A stretch of 64,000 nucleotides of DNA from Beroe forskalii (lineage: Eukaryota > Ctenophora > Nuda > Beroida > Beroidae): assembly GCA_011033025.1 (NCBI GenBank), contig WFMF01000277.1:1-64000 (forward strand). Reading direction: 5' to 3'. The notes below the pieces were generated by a model. It was not told where the DNA came from and made no database searches. It saw only the letters and a program-made list of their open reading frames with translations. This document shows, in pieces, positions 24,701 through 31,544 of the stretch (positions within the stretch are counted from its first letter, which is position 1; the number at the start of each line of letters is the position of its first letter). The position numbers and the translations under genes were made by a program.

Positions 24701-27700
24701 CCCTGGAAAATAATACTTCTGTTTAGGACACTGAGATGAGCGTTTACATGGTGAAGTGGTGACCGTACACCGCAACTTACGAAGCCGAAGTTAGATGATG
24801 GATGACGGGAATAGGCGTTACGAGTTCGATGTCGGAGGCATGTGGTCACATGCACAATGAGATAATGGAACCGAATTATACCCCGTCCACAAATAGCCGG
24901 GACCTTCTATTCTCTGACCAAACAGAAGCAATTTCCACTCGGGCTTAATGACCCTCGTCCGGATCCAACGCTAAAGTGCAGTTTTGAGTGCTACTTTATA
25001 CTTTTATAAGATCAAATTTCATTCTAAAGTTCATTCTTAAAGTTCGTAGTGACCGACTGACCGTATACCTCAACTTGCATGGTTGCTAAAACGATTTAGG
25101 AAGGGTATAATAGCGTAGGAAATTTTAACACTTCGGAATGAAATCAAGCATTCAGCATTGATATCACTGCCAAATCAGTTTCATTATTTTGATTAATTCA
25201 TGCAGCTTGGCATTCAACATAGAATAAAGAATAACAGCAAACATAACAAGAATTGCACCTGTTGCCTTGTTTTCCGGGCGCAACATGTCCCTTCCCAGCA
25301 TTTGACAGTGCAACAAAGCAACACCTTCTCACCTAGAAAACCGTGCATGAAGTTTCTAACTCGAGAACAGTGAAAGGACGATGCACGGTTTTCACGACTA
25401 TATTGCTCGACGGATGGTAAAAGTGACACAGGACCAAAAGAGACGAAAAATTTGGTTGAGGGCTCCTGGGTGGCGGGTAATATCAAATATTAAGTAAAAA
25501 CCTATTGATTGTAAGTATTGTATCCAATTGATTTTTGCTGCGACTCTGCGCGCTAGCATCCCATTTGGAACGCGCATTGGCACGTGCTGATTCTTCAGGG
25601 ACGAGGGTTACACGAAAACTACGTTCCAGTCCGCGGACATAACTCAATTTCAGGAATTTCTAATTTAGAATTTTGAGCACTACGGTGGACGGCCGACGGA
25701 TGGACAACATGATTTATGAGGGGGCACATTCAGAACTTGTCCATTTCTAATCCTACCCCATTACCTCAATGCCTTTTCGTAAGATAAAAAGGCGATAAGG
25801 GGGTGGGGGGAGAGGGAGCAGAGAAATTTGCCACAAAAATCAAGATCATCATTTAAACCCACGGGATTCAAAATCAAAGCAGCCATTTCGGAACTTGATA
25901 TGAGTAATCAGCAAATCAATTTACATTCAGCTCTTACTTCCCTCAACCAATCAACCATGCAAGATTATCACAAAAGCTTCTTAACAGAACAGAGAAAATT
26001 ATCAATCAAAATATTATCAGCAAAGCTAACGGATCAATAAAGAAATAACCAAGAAAGGTACTTTGCATTCCCTGCTTCACTGATTCCATAATCTTCCATT
26101 TGCTATCCTATTGGTACATGCTTTACGGTATTCGACTTACTGATTTTATCGATTATCAGCACCGACCCTATACACAATAGGGAATAACAATCAGAGTGTA
26201 GTTCATTATTTGTATGCACAATAATTAATCAATAATCATGCTGATTTGCGTTTTCTTACTTGATACACTGGTTTATCAATATATCCCTGTGTATAATTAT
26301 AATGTTATTGATCAGTATTCATCAAAATATCTATTTCAAATTGATAGTCATTGTTTGTCGTTTGAATAGGAGGGATTCAACTTAATAGTGGCATACTAAA
26401 TTTTCTCTACCATTCACAATTAACTACAGTTTTGATATAAAGAAATGAAATTTATTTCAATCCTTGAAGCATCATTCAATCATAATTCATGCTAAATTGT
26501 GTTTTCTTACTTGGAACACCGGTTTATTAATAATTTCCTGTACATAATAACTGCTGTTATAGATAGAAAACACTTCAATGTTATAGGTACCCATGTATTG
26601 GGTTCAAGCCAATTTTAGTACTTAGAAGTGGATATGAAGGTACCATTGTACCATATCCGACTACAAATAATAAAAATGTCACATAATTAGGACTAGACAA
26701 GTAGATATCAGGTAAAGAAACAAATAACGGCAAAAGTAACGAACCATGTCTCCGGTAGCAAGCTTAGATCTCTTGTACTGATCTACGGAACCAAGGATAG
26801 AGTAGGAAAGGATTTCCCCCTCAGCATTGAACCGTGGACCAGCACTTTGAACAGCAATGTCAGGTAGTGTAGTTTCAACTTTCTTCAGAACTGAGATCCT
26901 GATATGCTGGAGTCAATAAAATGGCCCAAATAGGAATGTAAGAAGCACATGTAATTTCCAAAGCTTATGCAAATATATACAGACACTTAATACGCAGGAG
27001 TGGTCGTTTCCGCTCAACATTTTCTAAGTACTGCTTTGTATTAATGCCTTGATTTTTTGTATCGGTTTTTATCACTTTATCTAGTACATTTCATCAGTGA
27101 TTACATTTTGATAATAATTTATTAATTTCTTGTTGGTTTGCTACGTTATGTAACATATTTGTGGTTTTCGTGTGTAACGTCGTCTAGTTTAAATTACCAG
27201 TTTAAAAGATCATCTTCAGCGTGCTTGTAGGCAATAACTATTATATATTCGCTTGTTAGCATCAAATTGATGGATGAAAACAGCTCTTGAGCAGTGAGAA
27301 GCTGAGTTTTAATATAACAAAATAGTGAATTAATTTCTTTAATCATCAGCACTTTTATAACTTATCATAACTATTTCATAATCTACGAAGTGAATTGGTC
27401 AGAAAAAATAATAACTTAATAAGATTGAAATCATGAAAATAAACAACTGAAATCGGGTCTGCATAAAATCGGAATATCATAAATAAGTCAGAAAAATGTC
27501 AAAAATATATATACAATGCTTGTTAGCATTGTATAATAAATCGAAATTCAGGTTGAAAATGGCATAAAGCATATGTCGAAATATCCCTAATATGACGGCT
27601 TTTTATTTTGTTTTCAAGTTTATTCTGCTACTCCGCTTCCCGCCCAATATATACATCTGTATTTTTGTATTGTATGTTTGCATACAACTCATAACTCAAT

Positions 27701-28351
27701 TGTACTATAAGCAAAAACCGTTCAACACTTACAATTCATAAACTATGACTCACGTTTTAGTAGGAGCATTAGACAGAGCATGCTTCTTTCGAACTTCAAT
27801 ACTTTTGAGTTCCTTTGGAGGCGTTGGCACTCTTTGGGGACGTTTCTGGAACGTATATATGCCATTTTAACATGTAATGTTAGGCAAATTATATGTCAAA
27901 AACTATCATTTTCATTTTTCATGTTCTTGCACAGTTTATAGAGGTCTTATTGAATGGTACAGAGCCCTGATATTACATACCTACCTGGCTAACAACAAGA
28001 GGTATATGATTTTTAGAGTATTAGATAACTCTTAACCATCTGAGTGTGAGTTGTAAGTCAACCTCTGATGGTTTAATGTAACTCATTAAAGATAAATCTT
28101 GAATGAGTTACATAAAACAGTAATTTTCTTCACATTGTTTTCTCAATGTGCCAATAGTTACCATTAACTGATATAATCATCAATGTAACATACTGCGATC
28201 ATGTCACCCTCTGTGACGAGGAGCTCATCCACCTCTGGTCCCCTAATGACATCCACCACTGGGGGCTGGTGGAAGTTGTCAAAAGATGTGAGCTGGCTGT
28301 CTAAGGGAACATCAGATCCATCGGGAGATCCCCCTCTCTTCTTCTTGTTTG
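407..28351 (-). CDS. MYCBPAP: MYCBPAP-like flagellar/ciliary ASH-domain protein (N-terminus missing)
   Basis: Homologue of MYCBP-associated protein, known as a sperm-flagellum/cilium-associated protein. Exons read in transcript order are 28351-28194, 27845-27754, 26898-26745, 24702-24643, 24282-24131, 23259-23163, 22966-22872, 22683-22458, 21782-21707, 3504-3317, 2519-2395, 1502-1361, 1201-about 1080, and about 700-407. From the second exon to the thirteenth every acceptor is AG, donors start GT, and phases match across each junction. The family signature is the ASH/immunoglobulin-like part: LEIDGMESRWGAK, then NTGTTAIFYAWK, then GVILPGEDISIPLIF and AGIYTESWQL. These last motifs are split by an 18.2-kb intron, and the phase-1 codon (GAT G / GT GTG) rejoins exactly. 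The first exon found starts in phase 1, so upstream exon(s) are missing. The junction into the last exon is unresolved. Assignment is from family memory, not a search. Confidence 0.8.
1079..1201 (-). CDS. MYCBPAP: MYCBPAP-like exon (EILLLPQEEQ)
   Basis: Acceptor TTTCTCCAG, phase 0; reads EILLLPQEEQVEMMAEFNAL and continues to KPVSEESYDLC and an in-frame TAA at 1079. Either this is an alternative C-terminus or a donor lies near 1105 (CCA/GTTTCT) or 1085 (GTTAAG). Confidence 0.65.
   Translation of the reverse strand, partial: EILLLPQEEQVEMMAEFNALRAKMTEPRLKPVSEESYDLC
1361..1502 (-). CDS. MYCBPAP: MYCBPAP-like exon (FSEKNPYLHYQ)
   Basis: Acceptor CCTCCTCAG, donor GTGATA. Reads FSEKNPYLHYQSDYYAEAEA, then WTKVVGEEHTWDETLASLRR. 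The 142 nt carry phase 2 to phase 0 and join the next exon in one open frame. Confidence 0.7.
1555..2440. repeat. About 19-copy minisatellite containing a splice-donor motif
   Basis: Tandem units of about 40-48 bp, plus-strand core ACCAACCTTTCTTCTAGTGT followed by a G-rich variable segment. On the minus strand each unit reads CTTACACTAGAAGAAAG then GTTGGTACAC. It directly abuts the 2395-2519 exon, whose last codons and donor lie in the first unit. Open frames here on either strand are repeat artefacts. Confidence 0.95.
2395..2519 (-). CDS. MYCBPAP: MYCBPAP-like exon ending in the minisatellite
   Basis: Acceptor CACTTCTAG; reads ELLEKRQAQYNVKLLVEEIV, then RGVHTPPPGSPP, and runs into the first repeat unit as LTLEE(R). 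Donor AAAG/GTTGGT at 2395 gives 125 nt and phase 2, exactly what the next exon (G TTC TCT) needs. An upstream GTGAGG after GAGATA is an alternative donor but leaves phase 0, which does not fit. Confidence 0.6.
2822..3262. repeat. Pair of about 75-bp foldback repeats
   Basis: The segment GGTACGAAATTTGGGGATTT ... AAAATCCCCATATTTTCG ... CCCCAAAATTTCGATCCCC occurs at about 2824-2895 and again at about 3191-3258 in the same orientation. Each copy contains a GGGGATTTT/AAAATCCCC hairpin. Intronic; probably a small non-autonomous element. Confidence 0.7.
3317..3504 (-). CDS. MYCBPAP: MYCBPAP-like exon (second half of ASH-type domain)
   Basis: Acceptor CCCCTAG, donor GTTTGA. Reads GVILPGEDISIPLIFLSKQA, then GIYTESWQL...PVLDSGSP and LKGIALKRDVFKDEKEKIE. 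This is the most recognisable MYCBPAP segment. It sits 18.2 kb from the preceding exon. Confidence 0.8.
3816..3890 (+). repeat. tRNA-derived SINE head or tRNA pseudogene
   Basis: Has a pol III A box (TAGCTCAATTGGTAGAGC) and B box (GGTTCAAGCCC) at tRNA-like spacing. The anticodon arm CTGA-CCGGCAA-TCAG has only four pairs and lacks U33, and the acceptor stem pairs poorly, so a functional tRNA is unlikely. Confidence 0.6.
4629..9407 (+). CDS. SRCR/LDLa-headed rhodopsin-like GPCR (one frameshift)
   Basis: Five-exon model: 4629-4704, 4961-5064, 5308-5602, 5892-6910, 7304-9407, all GT-AG with matching phase. Exon 1 is a signal peptide (MHFPPIPTQVAWLCMITIMT). Exons 2-3 form an SRCR domain (VRFRLVD; GTVCPLRF; VICRELGF; SCTHEEQSFDECDF). 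Exons 4-5 hold Cys-rich and LDLa-type repeats (ICDETIDCDGLKDERMC; LLCDGVRDCEDGSDETEC; KVCNLVDDCGDRSDEVLC; KVCDGNIDCPDYSDEC), then a 7TM domain from about 8160 (TM7 NPILYHDY). The TM3 end reads SICRM instead of DRY, and ECL2 is about 85 residues. One extra C near 6752 breaks the frame; ignoring it the arithmetic closes at about 1,198 aa. No leucine-rich repeats, so it is LGR/relaxin-receptor-like only in part. Ligand unknown. Confidence 0.85.
4961..5602 (+). other. SRCR domain (exons 2-3 of the GPCR)
   Basis: Exon 2 ends AAA GGG with donor GTGAGG; exon 3 starts GTT GGT ACT after CCCTCTAG, restoring KG-VGTVC, the usual G-TVC landmark of an SRCR domain. Six cysteines are visible in exon 3. Confidence 0.75.
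5892..6910 (+). other. GPCR exon 4 with internal frameshift at about 6752
   Basis: The frame from 5892 reads through LDLa-like modules to ALCHNLEPV and stops at 6764-6766. The clear LDLa motif CDGVRDCEDGSDETEC lies in another frame directly downstream and runs to the donor CGCAG/GTACAC at 6910, whose phase fits exon 5. Dropping one C at 6752 links both parts (ALCHN-SNLCDDF). Cause may be a real allele defect or an assembly error. Confidence 0.8.
7003..7146. mobile_element. About 140-bp foldback MITE in GPCR intron 4
   Basis: Imperfect inverted repeat: GTGCGCATGGACCGATCGAA and GAATGCGCAAATT on the left pair with AATTTGCACGTTCTTTCG and CGATCGATCCATGTGCACAC on the right. Entirely intronic; no target duplication identified. 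Confidence 0.65.
9466..9471 (+). terminator. Poly(A) signal of the SRCR/LDLa GPCR
   Basis: AATAAA about 60 nt after the stop codon. The duplicate keeps the same hexamer at 17019-17024. Confidence 0.6.
9837..10396 (+). repeat. Left array of 94-bp tandem repeats
   Basis: About six copies of a 94-bp unit, e.g. CAAGCCTTCATAAGAAAGGC ... TTGCAAGATTCAAATGGTC ... TGCAAGCTTTTAGTGGTCTC. Open frames of 69 residues recurring every 94 bp are repeat artefacts. Confidence 0.95.
10400..12420. other. Interior of the foldback element
   Basis: No transposase seen. At 10400-10574 a short open stretch (SLIDLIKLLHTLLHAGPERE, then LLGNFSSFHTELATLCEKI) looks protein-like but is unidentified. At 11435-11510 and 12165-12215 short TTTACCATAAG repeats occur. 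Confidence 0.5.
12428..12960 (-). repeat. Right array of 94-bp repeats, inverted to the left array
   Basis: Same unit as 9837-10396 in opposite orientation (GCAAGCTTTTAGT ... GAAGGCTTGC). About five copies, the outer ones more divergent. Confidence 0.93.
13360..14373 (-). CDS. Intronless class A GPCR, copy 1 (altered C-tail)
   Basis: 337-residue seven-helix receptor in one exon. TM1 has GNSVVLL, TM2 has NLAVADIG, the TM3 end reads NASKLSCLLFP (no DRY), TM4 has SSLWAVV, ECL2 has a Cys (SFQCWVNFG), TM6 has ISNLPAA in place of CWxP, and TM7 has SNPIIYY. The N-terminus is short, without a signal peptide. Ligand class not recognised. It converges on the SRCR/LDLa GPCR but is now separated by the foldback element. 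Relative to copy 2, one extra T in the T run near 13405 shifts the last residues to KKCTSSAKADRSKDW. The core is intact, so likely functional apart from its tail. Confidence 0.85.
   Translation of the reverse strand: MTYIPVVPAILVMGAADDDKLTTPPGVCYFLIAWCITTLILCLVGNSVVLLASRKFKAIRLDEISTTIIDNLAVADIGYGIVGIMPTIAAIVTKKWVYGRTMCIVNKFLTNVFFNMTILLVVLLNASKLSCLLFPFHTAQRTTRNAVIMTSSLWAVVVIYSLFSTLIADPDVYFDTISFQCWVNFGNVIPFGTILVAWMIFSNVVIVVFTVWLLVMVKRITAGSILTKGGIAVIMVSTIFTISNLPAAIVMTLKMIKSIQWDPAAAAFCNIFATYIYYISNFSNPIIYYFSVKSFRQFIDRKVFKRNLPSSEYTSDNVPVIVKKCTSSAKADRSKDW
14605..14700 (-). promoter_or_regulatory. CACGTG cluster upstream of GPCR copy 1
   Basis: Two palindromic CACGTG sites (14633-14638, 14668-14673) plus TACGTG and CACGTT variants, each in an (A)TGTCACGTGAACA context, lie 240-325 bp before the receptor ATG. 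The duplicate keeps and slightly expands this set. Binding by bHLH or bZIP factors is inference. Confidence 0.4.
14800..15857. other. Non-coding part of duplication unit 1
   Basis: No gene seen. It is matched almost base for base by 18895-19932, so the similarity reflects recent duplication rather than constraint. Confidence 0.7.
15859..16960 (+). pseudogene. Ectodomain-less 7TM duplicate of the SRCR/LDLa GPCR
   Basis: The duplication starts at the beginning of TM2 (INFGDLLTGGYLLS), so signal peptide, SRCR, LDLa repeats and TM1 are absent. The frame stays open to the same C-terminus (STELPSELC), with only a few substitutions against the parent (LIFGT to LAFGT, RRRSS to RRRLS, EVIGK to EVFGK, QAGTT to QAETT). 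An in-frame TAA sits just upstream of the junction and no start Met precedes TM2. Probably a non-functional fragment; an unseen upstream exon supplying a new head cannot be excluded. Confidence 0.8.
17379..18422 (-). CDS. Intronless class A GPCR, copy 2
   Basis: 347-residue duplicate of the 13360-14373 receptor with the same TM landmarks (GNSVVLL, NLAVADIG, SNPIIYY). It lacks the extra T, so the tail reads VKSIQAQPRLIEVKTGSSSE and ends IHPEP. TM4 has SSLWTVV instead of SSLWAVV. Single exon, own upstream CACGTG cluster, tail-to-tail with the truncated 7TM fragment. Which tail is ancestral cannot be told from two copies, though the longer Ser/Glu tail looks more like a normal GPCR C-terminus. 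Confidence 0.87.
   Translation of the reverse strand: MTYIPVVPAILVMGAADDDKLTTPPGVCYFLIAWCITTLILCLVGNSVVLLASRKFKAIRLDEISTTIIDNLAVADIGYGIVGIMPTIAAIVTKKWVYGRTMCIVNKFLTNVFFNMTILLVVLLNASKLSCLLFPFHTAQRTTRNAVIMTSSLWTVVVIYSLFSTLIADPDVYFDTISFQCWVNFGNVIPFGTILVAWMIFSNVVIVVFTVWLLVMVKRITAGSILTKGGIAVIMVSTIFTISNLPAAIVMTLKMIKSIQWDPAAAAFCNIFATYIYYISNFSNPIIYYFSVKSFRQFIDRKVFKRNLPSSEYTSDNVPVIVKSIQAQPRLIEVKTGSSSEPIHPEP
18650..18805 (-). promoter_or_regulatory. CACGTG cluster upstream of GPCR copy 2
   Basis: Three TGTCACGTGAA sites between 18677 and 18743, one more than in copy 1 because an internal segment of about 40 bp is repeated. Confidence 0.4.
19933..20870. other. Unique intronic sequence after the duplication
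   Basis: No gene or repeat recognised. Plus-strand open stretches here lack similarity to anything I know. Confidence 0.5.
20876..21046 (-). CDS. Small SPKK-repeat basic nuclear protein
   Basis: Encodes 56 residues. It starts MAASPKKTSPKKTTSPKKK, with three SPKK motifs, a fourth SSP site, and a tail ending YNLRKHGKVDYSQYC. SPKK repeats bind the AT-rich minor groove and are typical of sperm H1/H2B tails and protamine-like proteins. I chose the Met at 21046 because a TATA box lies 78 nt upstream, inside the longer open frame, and the context AAGATGG is good. Intronless, nested in the MYCBPAP intron on the same strand. Not a core histone; no histone 3' stem-loop seen. Function as a sperm chromatin protein is inference. 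Confidence 0.7.
   Translation of the reverse strand: MAASPKKTSPKKTTSPKKKLGVNKKSSPIKVKKITFAPTNKYNLRKHGKVDYSQYC
21124..21249 (-). promoter_or_regulatory. Promoter of the SPKK protein: TATA, octamer-like site, E-boxes, X-box
   Basis: On the minus strand: TATAAAAG at 21131-21124; two CACGTGCAG-type E-boxes (about 21144 and 21187); ATTTGCAC, one mismatch from the histone octamer, near 21170; and GTTGCATAGCAAC at 21249-21237, a palindrome fitting the RFX X-box consensus. Confidence 0.6.
21707..21782 (-). CDS. MYCBPAP: MYCBPAP-like exon before the giant intron
   Basis: Acceptor ATATTTCAG, donor GTAAGT. Reads FLPKENKLNTIMEGNKQRFY, then FSIND(G). Ends phase 1 and joins GVILPGED 18.2 kb away. Confidence 0.78.
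21900..22415. repeat. About 20-copy 24-bp satellite
   Basis: Units like GGGCGTTGATTGGATTCCAA followed by TCAAT, each containing a near-palindromic GATTGGATTCCAATC. Intronic, with frequent single-base variants. Confidence 0.95.
22458..22683 (-). CDS. MYCBPAP: MYCBPAP-like exon (first half of ASH-type domain)
   Basis: Acceptor CACACCAG, donor GTAAGA. Reads an acidic linker (RETDEEETPPAAAP), then GPILEIDGMESRWGAK, VVRVLFNTEAGVIANQNLKL and KNTGTTAIFYAWK, the strand pattern of an ASH/HYDIN-like domain. Confidence 0.82.
22872..22966 (-). CDS. MYCBPAP: MYCBPAP-like exon (DFGGLFVQGK)
   Basis: Acceptor TTTTTTCAG, donor GTAAGT; reads DFGGLFVQGKTDQPEEAIKE, then VEHTTLSTAGP(V). Phase 0 to 2 over 95 nt. 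Confidence 0.72.
23163..23259 (-). CDS. MYCBPAP: MYCBPAP-like exon (QIYPWKRNKF)
   Basis: Acceptor ATAGTAG, donor GTAATG; reads QGQIYPWKRNKFLESRRKEL, then GAAIDEHEPHMP. Phase 2 to 0. Confidence 0.7.
24131..24282 (-). CDS. MYCBPAP: MYCBPAP-like exon (ALKNWERQ)
   Basis: Acceptor TATCCCCAG, donor GTAGGG; reads DTKEGKALKNWERQLQEHAK, then QMEIVAGRTGKPTSTLLMNR and TSEYRFKQEER. The NW...LLMN...YR pattern is family-like. Confidence 0.75.
24295..24380. repeat. Short CACGTG-rich repeat
   Basis: Repeated (T)GATCACGTGATATGC and CACGTGACACGTGTCAT, palindromic, in an intron. Could be regulatory or a small expansion. Confidence 0.5.
24643..24702 (-). CDS. MYCBPAP: MYCBPAP-like 60-nt exon
   Basis: Acceptor TATTTTCCAG, donor GTATGT; reads GQSKAPRPVLVEPSEPESLP, phase 0 to 0. 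Confidence 0.68.
24900..26740. other. MYCBPAP intron, nothing recognised
   Basis: AT-rich intronic sequence. A 70-residue plus-strand open stretch at 25828-26040 has no recognisable family or splice context. Confidence 0.5.
26745..26898 (-). CDS. MYCBPAP: MYCBPAP-like exon (LSYSILGSVDQYKR)
   Basis: Acceptor GCATATCAG, donor GTTCGT; reads ISVLKKVETTLPDIAVQSAG, then PRFNAEGEILSYSILGSVDQ and YKRSKLATGDM. Phase 2 to 0. Confidence 0.73.
27754..27845 (-). CDS. MYCBPAP: MYCBPAP-like exon (RPQRVPTPPKEL)
   Basis: Acceptor GTTCCAG, donor GTGAGT; reads KRPQRVPTPPKELKSIEVRK, then KHALSNAPTK. Phase 0 to 2. Confidence 0.72.
28194..28351 (-). CDS. MYCBPAP: First MYCBPAP-like exon found
   Basis: Acceptor CTGATTCAG, donor GTATGT; reads NKKKRGGSPDGSDVPLDSQL, then FHQPPVVDVIRGPEVDELLV and TEGDMIA. 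It starts in phase 1, so at least one exon lies upstream and was not identified. Confidence 0.7.
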
Positions 28352-28593
28352 CTGAATCAGTAGCAAAGTGTTATTTTACTAGTGTTCTTACATCAAAAAA
28401 GTTTTATCATTTCAGTTTAAGAAAGTCACATTTATGAAATGGGCCAGAAGTTTGAGGAACCTTACACTTGCATTATGTTAGATACAACTATCTGATTTGT
28501 CCATTTGATATCACACGCCAAGGAGGTCATGTGATAGGCTTAATTTTAAAATCCAAGAAACCAACCAATTCATAATACATTGAGTCTAATAAG

Positions 28594-29090
28594 ACCCGTT
28601 CTAGACAGGGATTTTTGAGGGGCTATAGCTCGAGCTATAGCTCGAACAAGCCTGTCTAGAATGGGATTTTTCGATGACCCCGGCTATAGTACCAGCTATA
28701 GGAGGGGTAATAGTTGGAGGTATTACCCCGGCTATAGCTCCGGCTATAGTTCGGGTCATCATTCCTGTCTAGAAAGCACTCGACCCCAGCTATAGCTCTC
28801 TCTGATACACGTGACCCTGTCACGTGGTGCGCGTCATGAAAACAACGCGAAATAGGAAGCAGATCGTAGTTACGCATCATATCATTTGTTATTGTAACAT
28901 TACACCTTTTGCACACGTGACACTAGGCGTAAGCTGACAGGAGCTATAGCTCGAGCAGCCCTGTCTAGAAAGAATTTTGTATCGGACGATATCCCGGGTC
29001 AGCGCAAAGGGTCACCCTGTATAGAAAGTAACTCTGACCCGAGCTATAGCTCGGGCTATAGCCTCTGAGAGCTCCTGTCTAGAACAGGTC
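28594..29090. mobile_element. About 0.5-kb MITE with TAA target duplication
   Basis: Termini GACCCGTTCTAGACAGG and CCTGTCTAGAACAGGTC form inverted repeats flanked by TAA on both sides. The interior repeats TCTAGACAGG/CCTGTCTAGA blocks and GAGCTATAGCTC palindromes. The 3-bp TAA duplication fits PIF/Harbinger-type MITEs; family assignment is inference. Confidence 0.82.
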
Positions 29091-29091
29091 T

Positions 29092-29620
29092 AAGGTGTAT
29101 TGAAGCATTTCATGCCTTCCATTCCATTATCATGAGGTTTTCATGCAATAATGGAATTTATGAAAACCTGATGATCGAGGTCTTTCTTTTCCAACTTTTC
29201 CCTTTGCCATGATTTTCTGTTGCCTAAGTGCATTAACACTGTTTACAATCTAATTCAATTGAATTCAATACCTATAAACTTGAAATAAATTCTTCTCCTT
29301 AAGTTGAAGGCATAAAATAGGGTAACTAGAATGTGCTGAGGGTATGCACCATTTATTAAATCTAAAATCCATTAAAAGCCTACTTCAAGAACTTCTTCTT
29401 TGTAAAACAAATCCTTCAAGAACTAAATACCTATGCATAAGCAGATAAGGATAGATAATACATCTAAATAAAATAGTTCTTCAAGACATCAATATGCAAG
29501 ACTTTTCTCGAACTCTGTACTTGAAGTCTGGCATGGTCCCTTTATGGAACTTTATGAAGATGGGCAGCAAGATCTCAAAGAGTCACACCAAGATGGGCGG
29601 TGTGCAGGCATCATCAGCCC
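29092..29620. other. Non-coding, nothing recognised
   Basis: AT-rich. The first MYCBPAP exon(s) might lie here or further upstream, but none could be supported. Confidence 0.4.
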
Positions 29621-29623
29621 ATT

Positions 29624-30067
29624 GGGGAACGTTCACATGTTATGTAATCAATTTTTGGCCATTTTTAACCCCCTCCCTCCCCCTCATAATCAAACGTAAT
29701 CAAAGCCCAACCCCCCTCTCTTGAGGAGAATATTACATAATCATGACTTTACCCCCCCCCCCACCTTTTTGAGTATAAAATGAAGAAAATGGACAGTGTA
29801 AATACTTTTAAATTGATTATGTTTCGACATTGGAAAAATTTATGAAATATTGAGGTAAGTTTATAAAAATGGTGCTGAAAAATGATGCTTTTGAGTTGGT
29901 TTTCTGAAAATTTTGCTAAAAATACCGAGAATTTGTGACAAAAATTGTGTCGAAAATTGTAAATTTTGATTATGTAATCAACCAACAAACCCCCTCCCCG
30001 TAATCAAACGTAATCATTTGAAAACTCCCCCCTCCCCCTAGGTGATTATGTAATATGTGAACGATCC
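29624..30067. mobile_element. Candidate 444-bp MITE with pyrimidine tracts
   Basis: Ends CGTTCACATGTTATGTAATCA-like on the left and TGATTATGTAATATGTGAACG on the right are inverted repeats, with ATT on both flanks. The inside has paired GTAATCAAACGTAATCA motifs and C-rich tracts. Confidence 0.65.
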
Positions 30068-30069
30068 AT

Positions 30070-31040
30070 TACCTTCCTCAGCTTTTTGGGGTGTTTAAAT
30101 TGCAAAAGTTTTTATGAGGTAGGCCTCCAGCAGTCACCCCTGATAGCACTGTCAGGTGCAATGACCACCTGCCTGAATGAAACTGAAAATTGATCTTTGT
30201 TTTCACTCCAAGCGTCAAGAAATTAAGCAGCACAGTTAGTGAAGAGAAGTTTAGGACTGGTGTATTTGTGACCTTTAACATTGCACCTTTCACATTGCAC
30301 ATGAATAAAATTGAGAGTGGCATGCATTCTGATCCAATACCTCATCTTGAGAGATGCTTTTCTCCTGAAATTAAAGTAAAGTTAAGTAAAGTAAACATAA
30401 TGGTATTTAATTATCTCCTATCTCATACCCAATTGATCAATATCAAATATTAACAATTATTTAGCACCATTTCACTTTGGTGCCCATTCCATAGTCACAT
30501 TAATAAAAAGCAATTTTCCAATAAACAAATAATAAGTATATCAATGTGATGAAATAAATTTTAGCTTCCACAATTCATGGATAAAGCACCTTTTCTCCAT
30601 AAAGAAACTTTCTTCAAGACATCACTACCAGTCTTCAAGACTTTTCTCCAACTCCATACTAGAACGAACACCATCATGATGTGCAGAGCAGTAGGAATGC
30701 TTTTTTTAAGATTGCATACACAGGGCAATGTAAAAATTTATATCATATCATTTAAACTTAACAACACTACTAATTACAATCAAATTTGAGAATGTTGTGT
30801 CACACTTTGTGGAGTTCCTGAAGAAGAGATATTTTATCTCGAAACTGACAGTTGAATAGCGGTGCAAAGTGTATGGGTTCGATTTCATATTTGAGAATTT
30901 TTGTGTTTCACTGAAATGATCAATCACTTCAATCATATCATTTAAATTTTCAAATAATAAAAAAGATTTAAAAAAACACAAAAAATAGAAATCAGAATCA
31001 ATAATTTGAATATCAGTCAAATGTTCCCCTAACCTTCCTA
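30070..31040. other. Non-coding, nothing recognised
   Basis: AT-rich; short open stretches only, none recognisable. Confidence 0.45.
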
Positions 31041-31242
31041 AGCCCGCATAGGTGTGTGTACGCGCCGCGCGCTTCCCTACGGGACACACCTACGGGACAC
31101 ACCTGTGCTGGGGAAGCGCGCCGCGCGAGCCACACAGGGATATACGTGTTTAGCAACCCCTAACCAGGGGCGTTGTGTCGTCACGCGGCGCGGTTAGAGC
31201 AAGTCAAATGAAAATCATTAAAAGGAAACAAATACCTATTAC

Positions 31243-31334
31243 TTGTCAGACGTTGTCTGACCATTATTTCGGCGGACGCGCGCGCTTCGCGCGCGCGCCC
31301 GCCGAAGGCTAAGGGGTCAGACAACGTCTGACAA
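31243..31334. mobile_element. 92-bp hairpin MITE with 8-bp target duplication
   Basis: Perfect 20-bp inverted termini TTGTCAGACGTTGTCTGACC, inner arms CTTCGGCGGGCGCG/inverse, and CCTATTAC on both flanks (31235-31242, 31335-31342). An 8-bp duplication is typical of hAT-type elements. Confidence 0.88.
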
Positions 31335-31544
31335 CCTATTACCTAGTTAAGCGCTTGCCGCGCCGCGCACTCTGTGCGCCGTAACCAAGGCCCGAGCCTT
31401 GGTTAGGACAAACTCATTGCCTAGGTCATGATCATGCACATTCTACATTATTTTTACTATATAAGAAAACATATTTTGTTGCTTTGATATTTATAATTTA
31501 TTTGTTTATCGATGATAGACCCTTCCGAGCGACGCGCCGCGCAC

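Noticed and set aside
28656-28916. 86-residue minus-strand open frame (SYSRGNTSNYYPSYSWYYS)
   Set aside because: Translation of palindromic CTATAGC repeats inside the MITE.
30577-30789. 70-residue plus-strand open frame
   Set aside because: No family features or splice signals; AT-rich chance frame.
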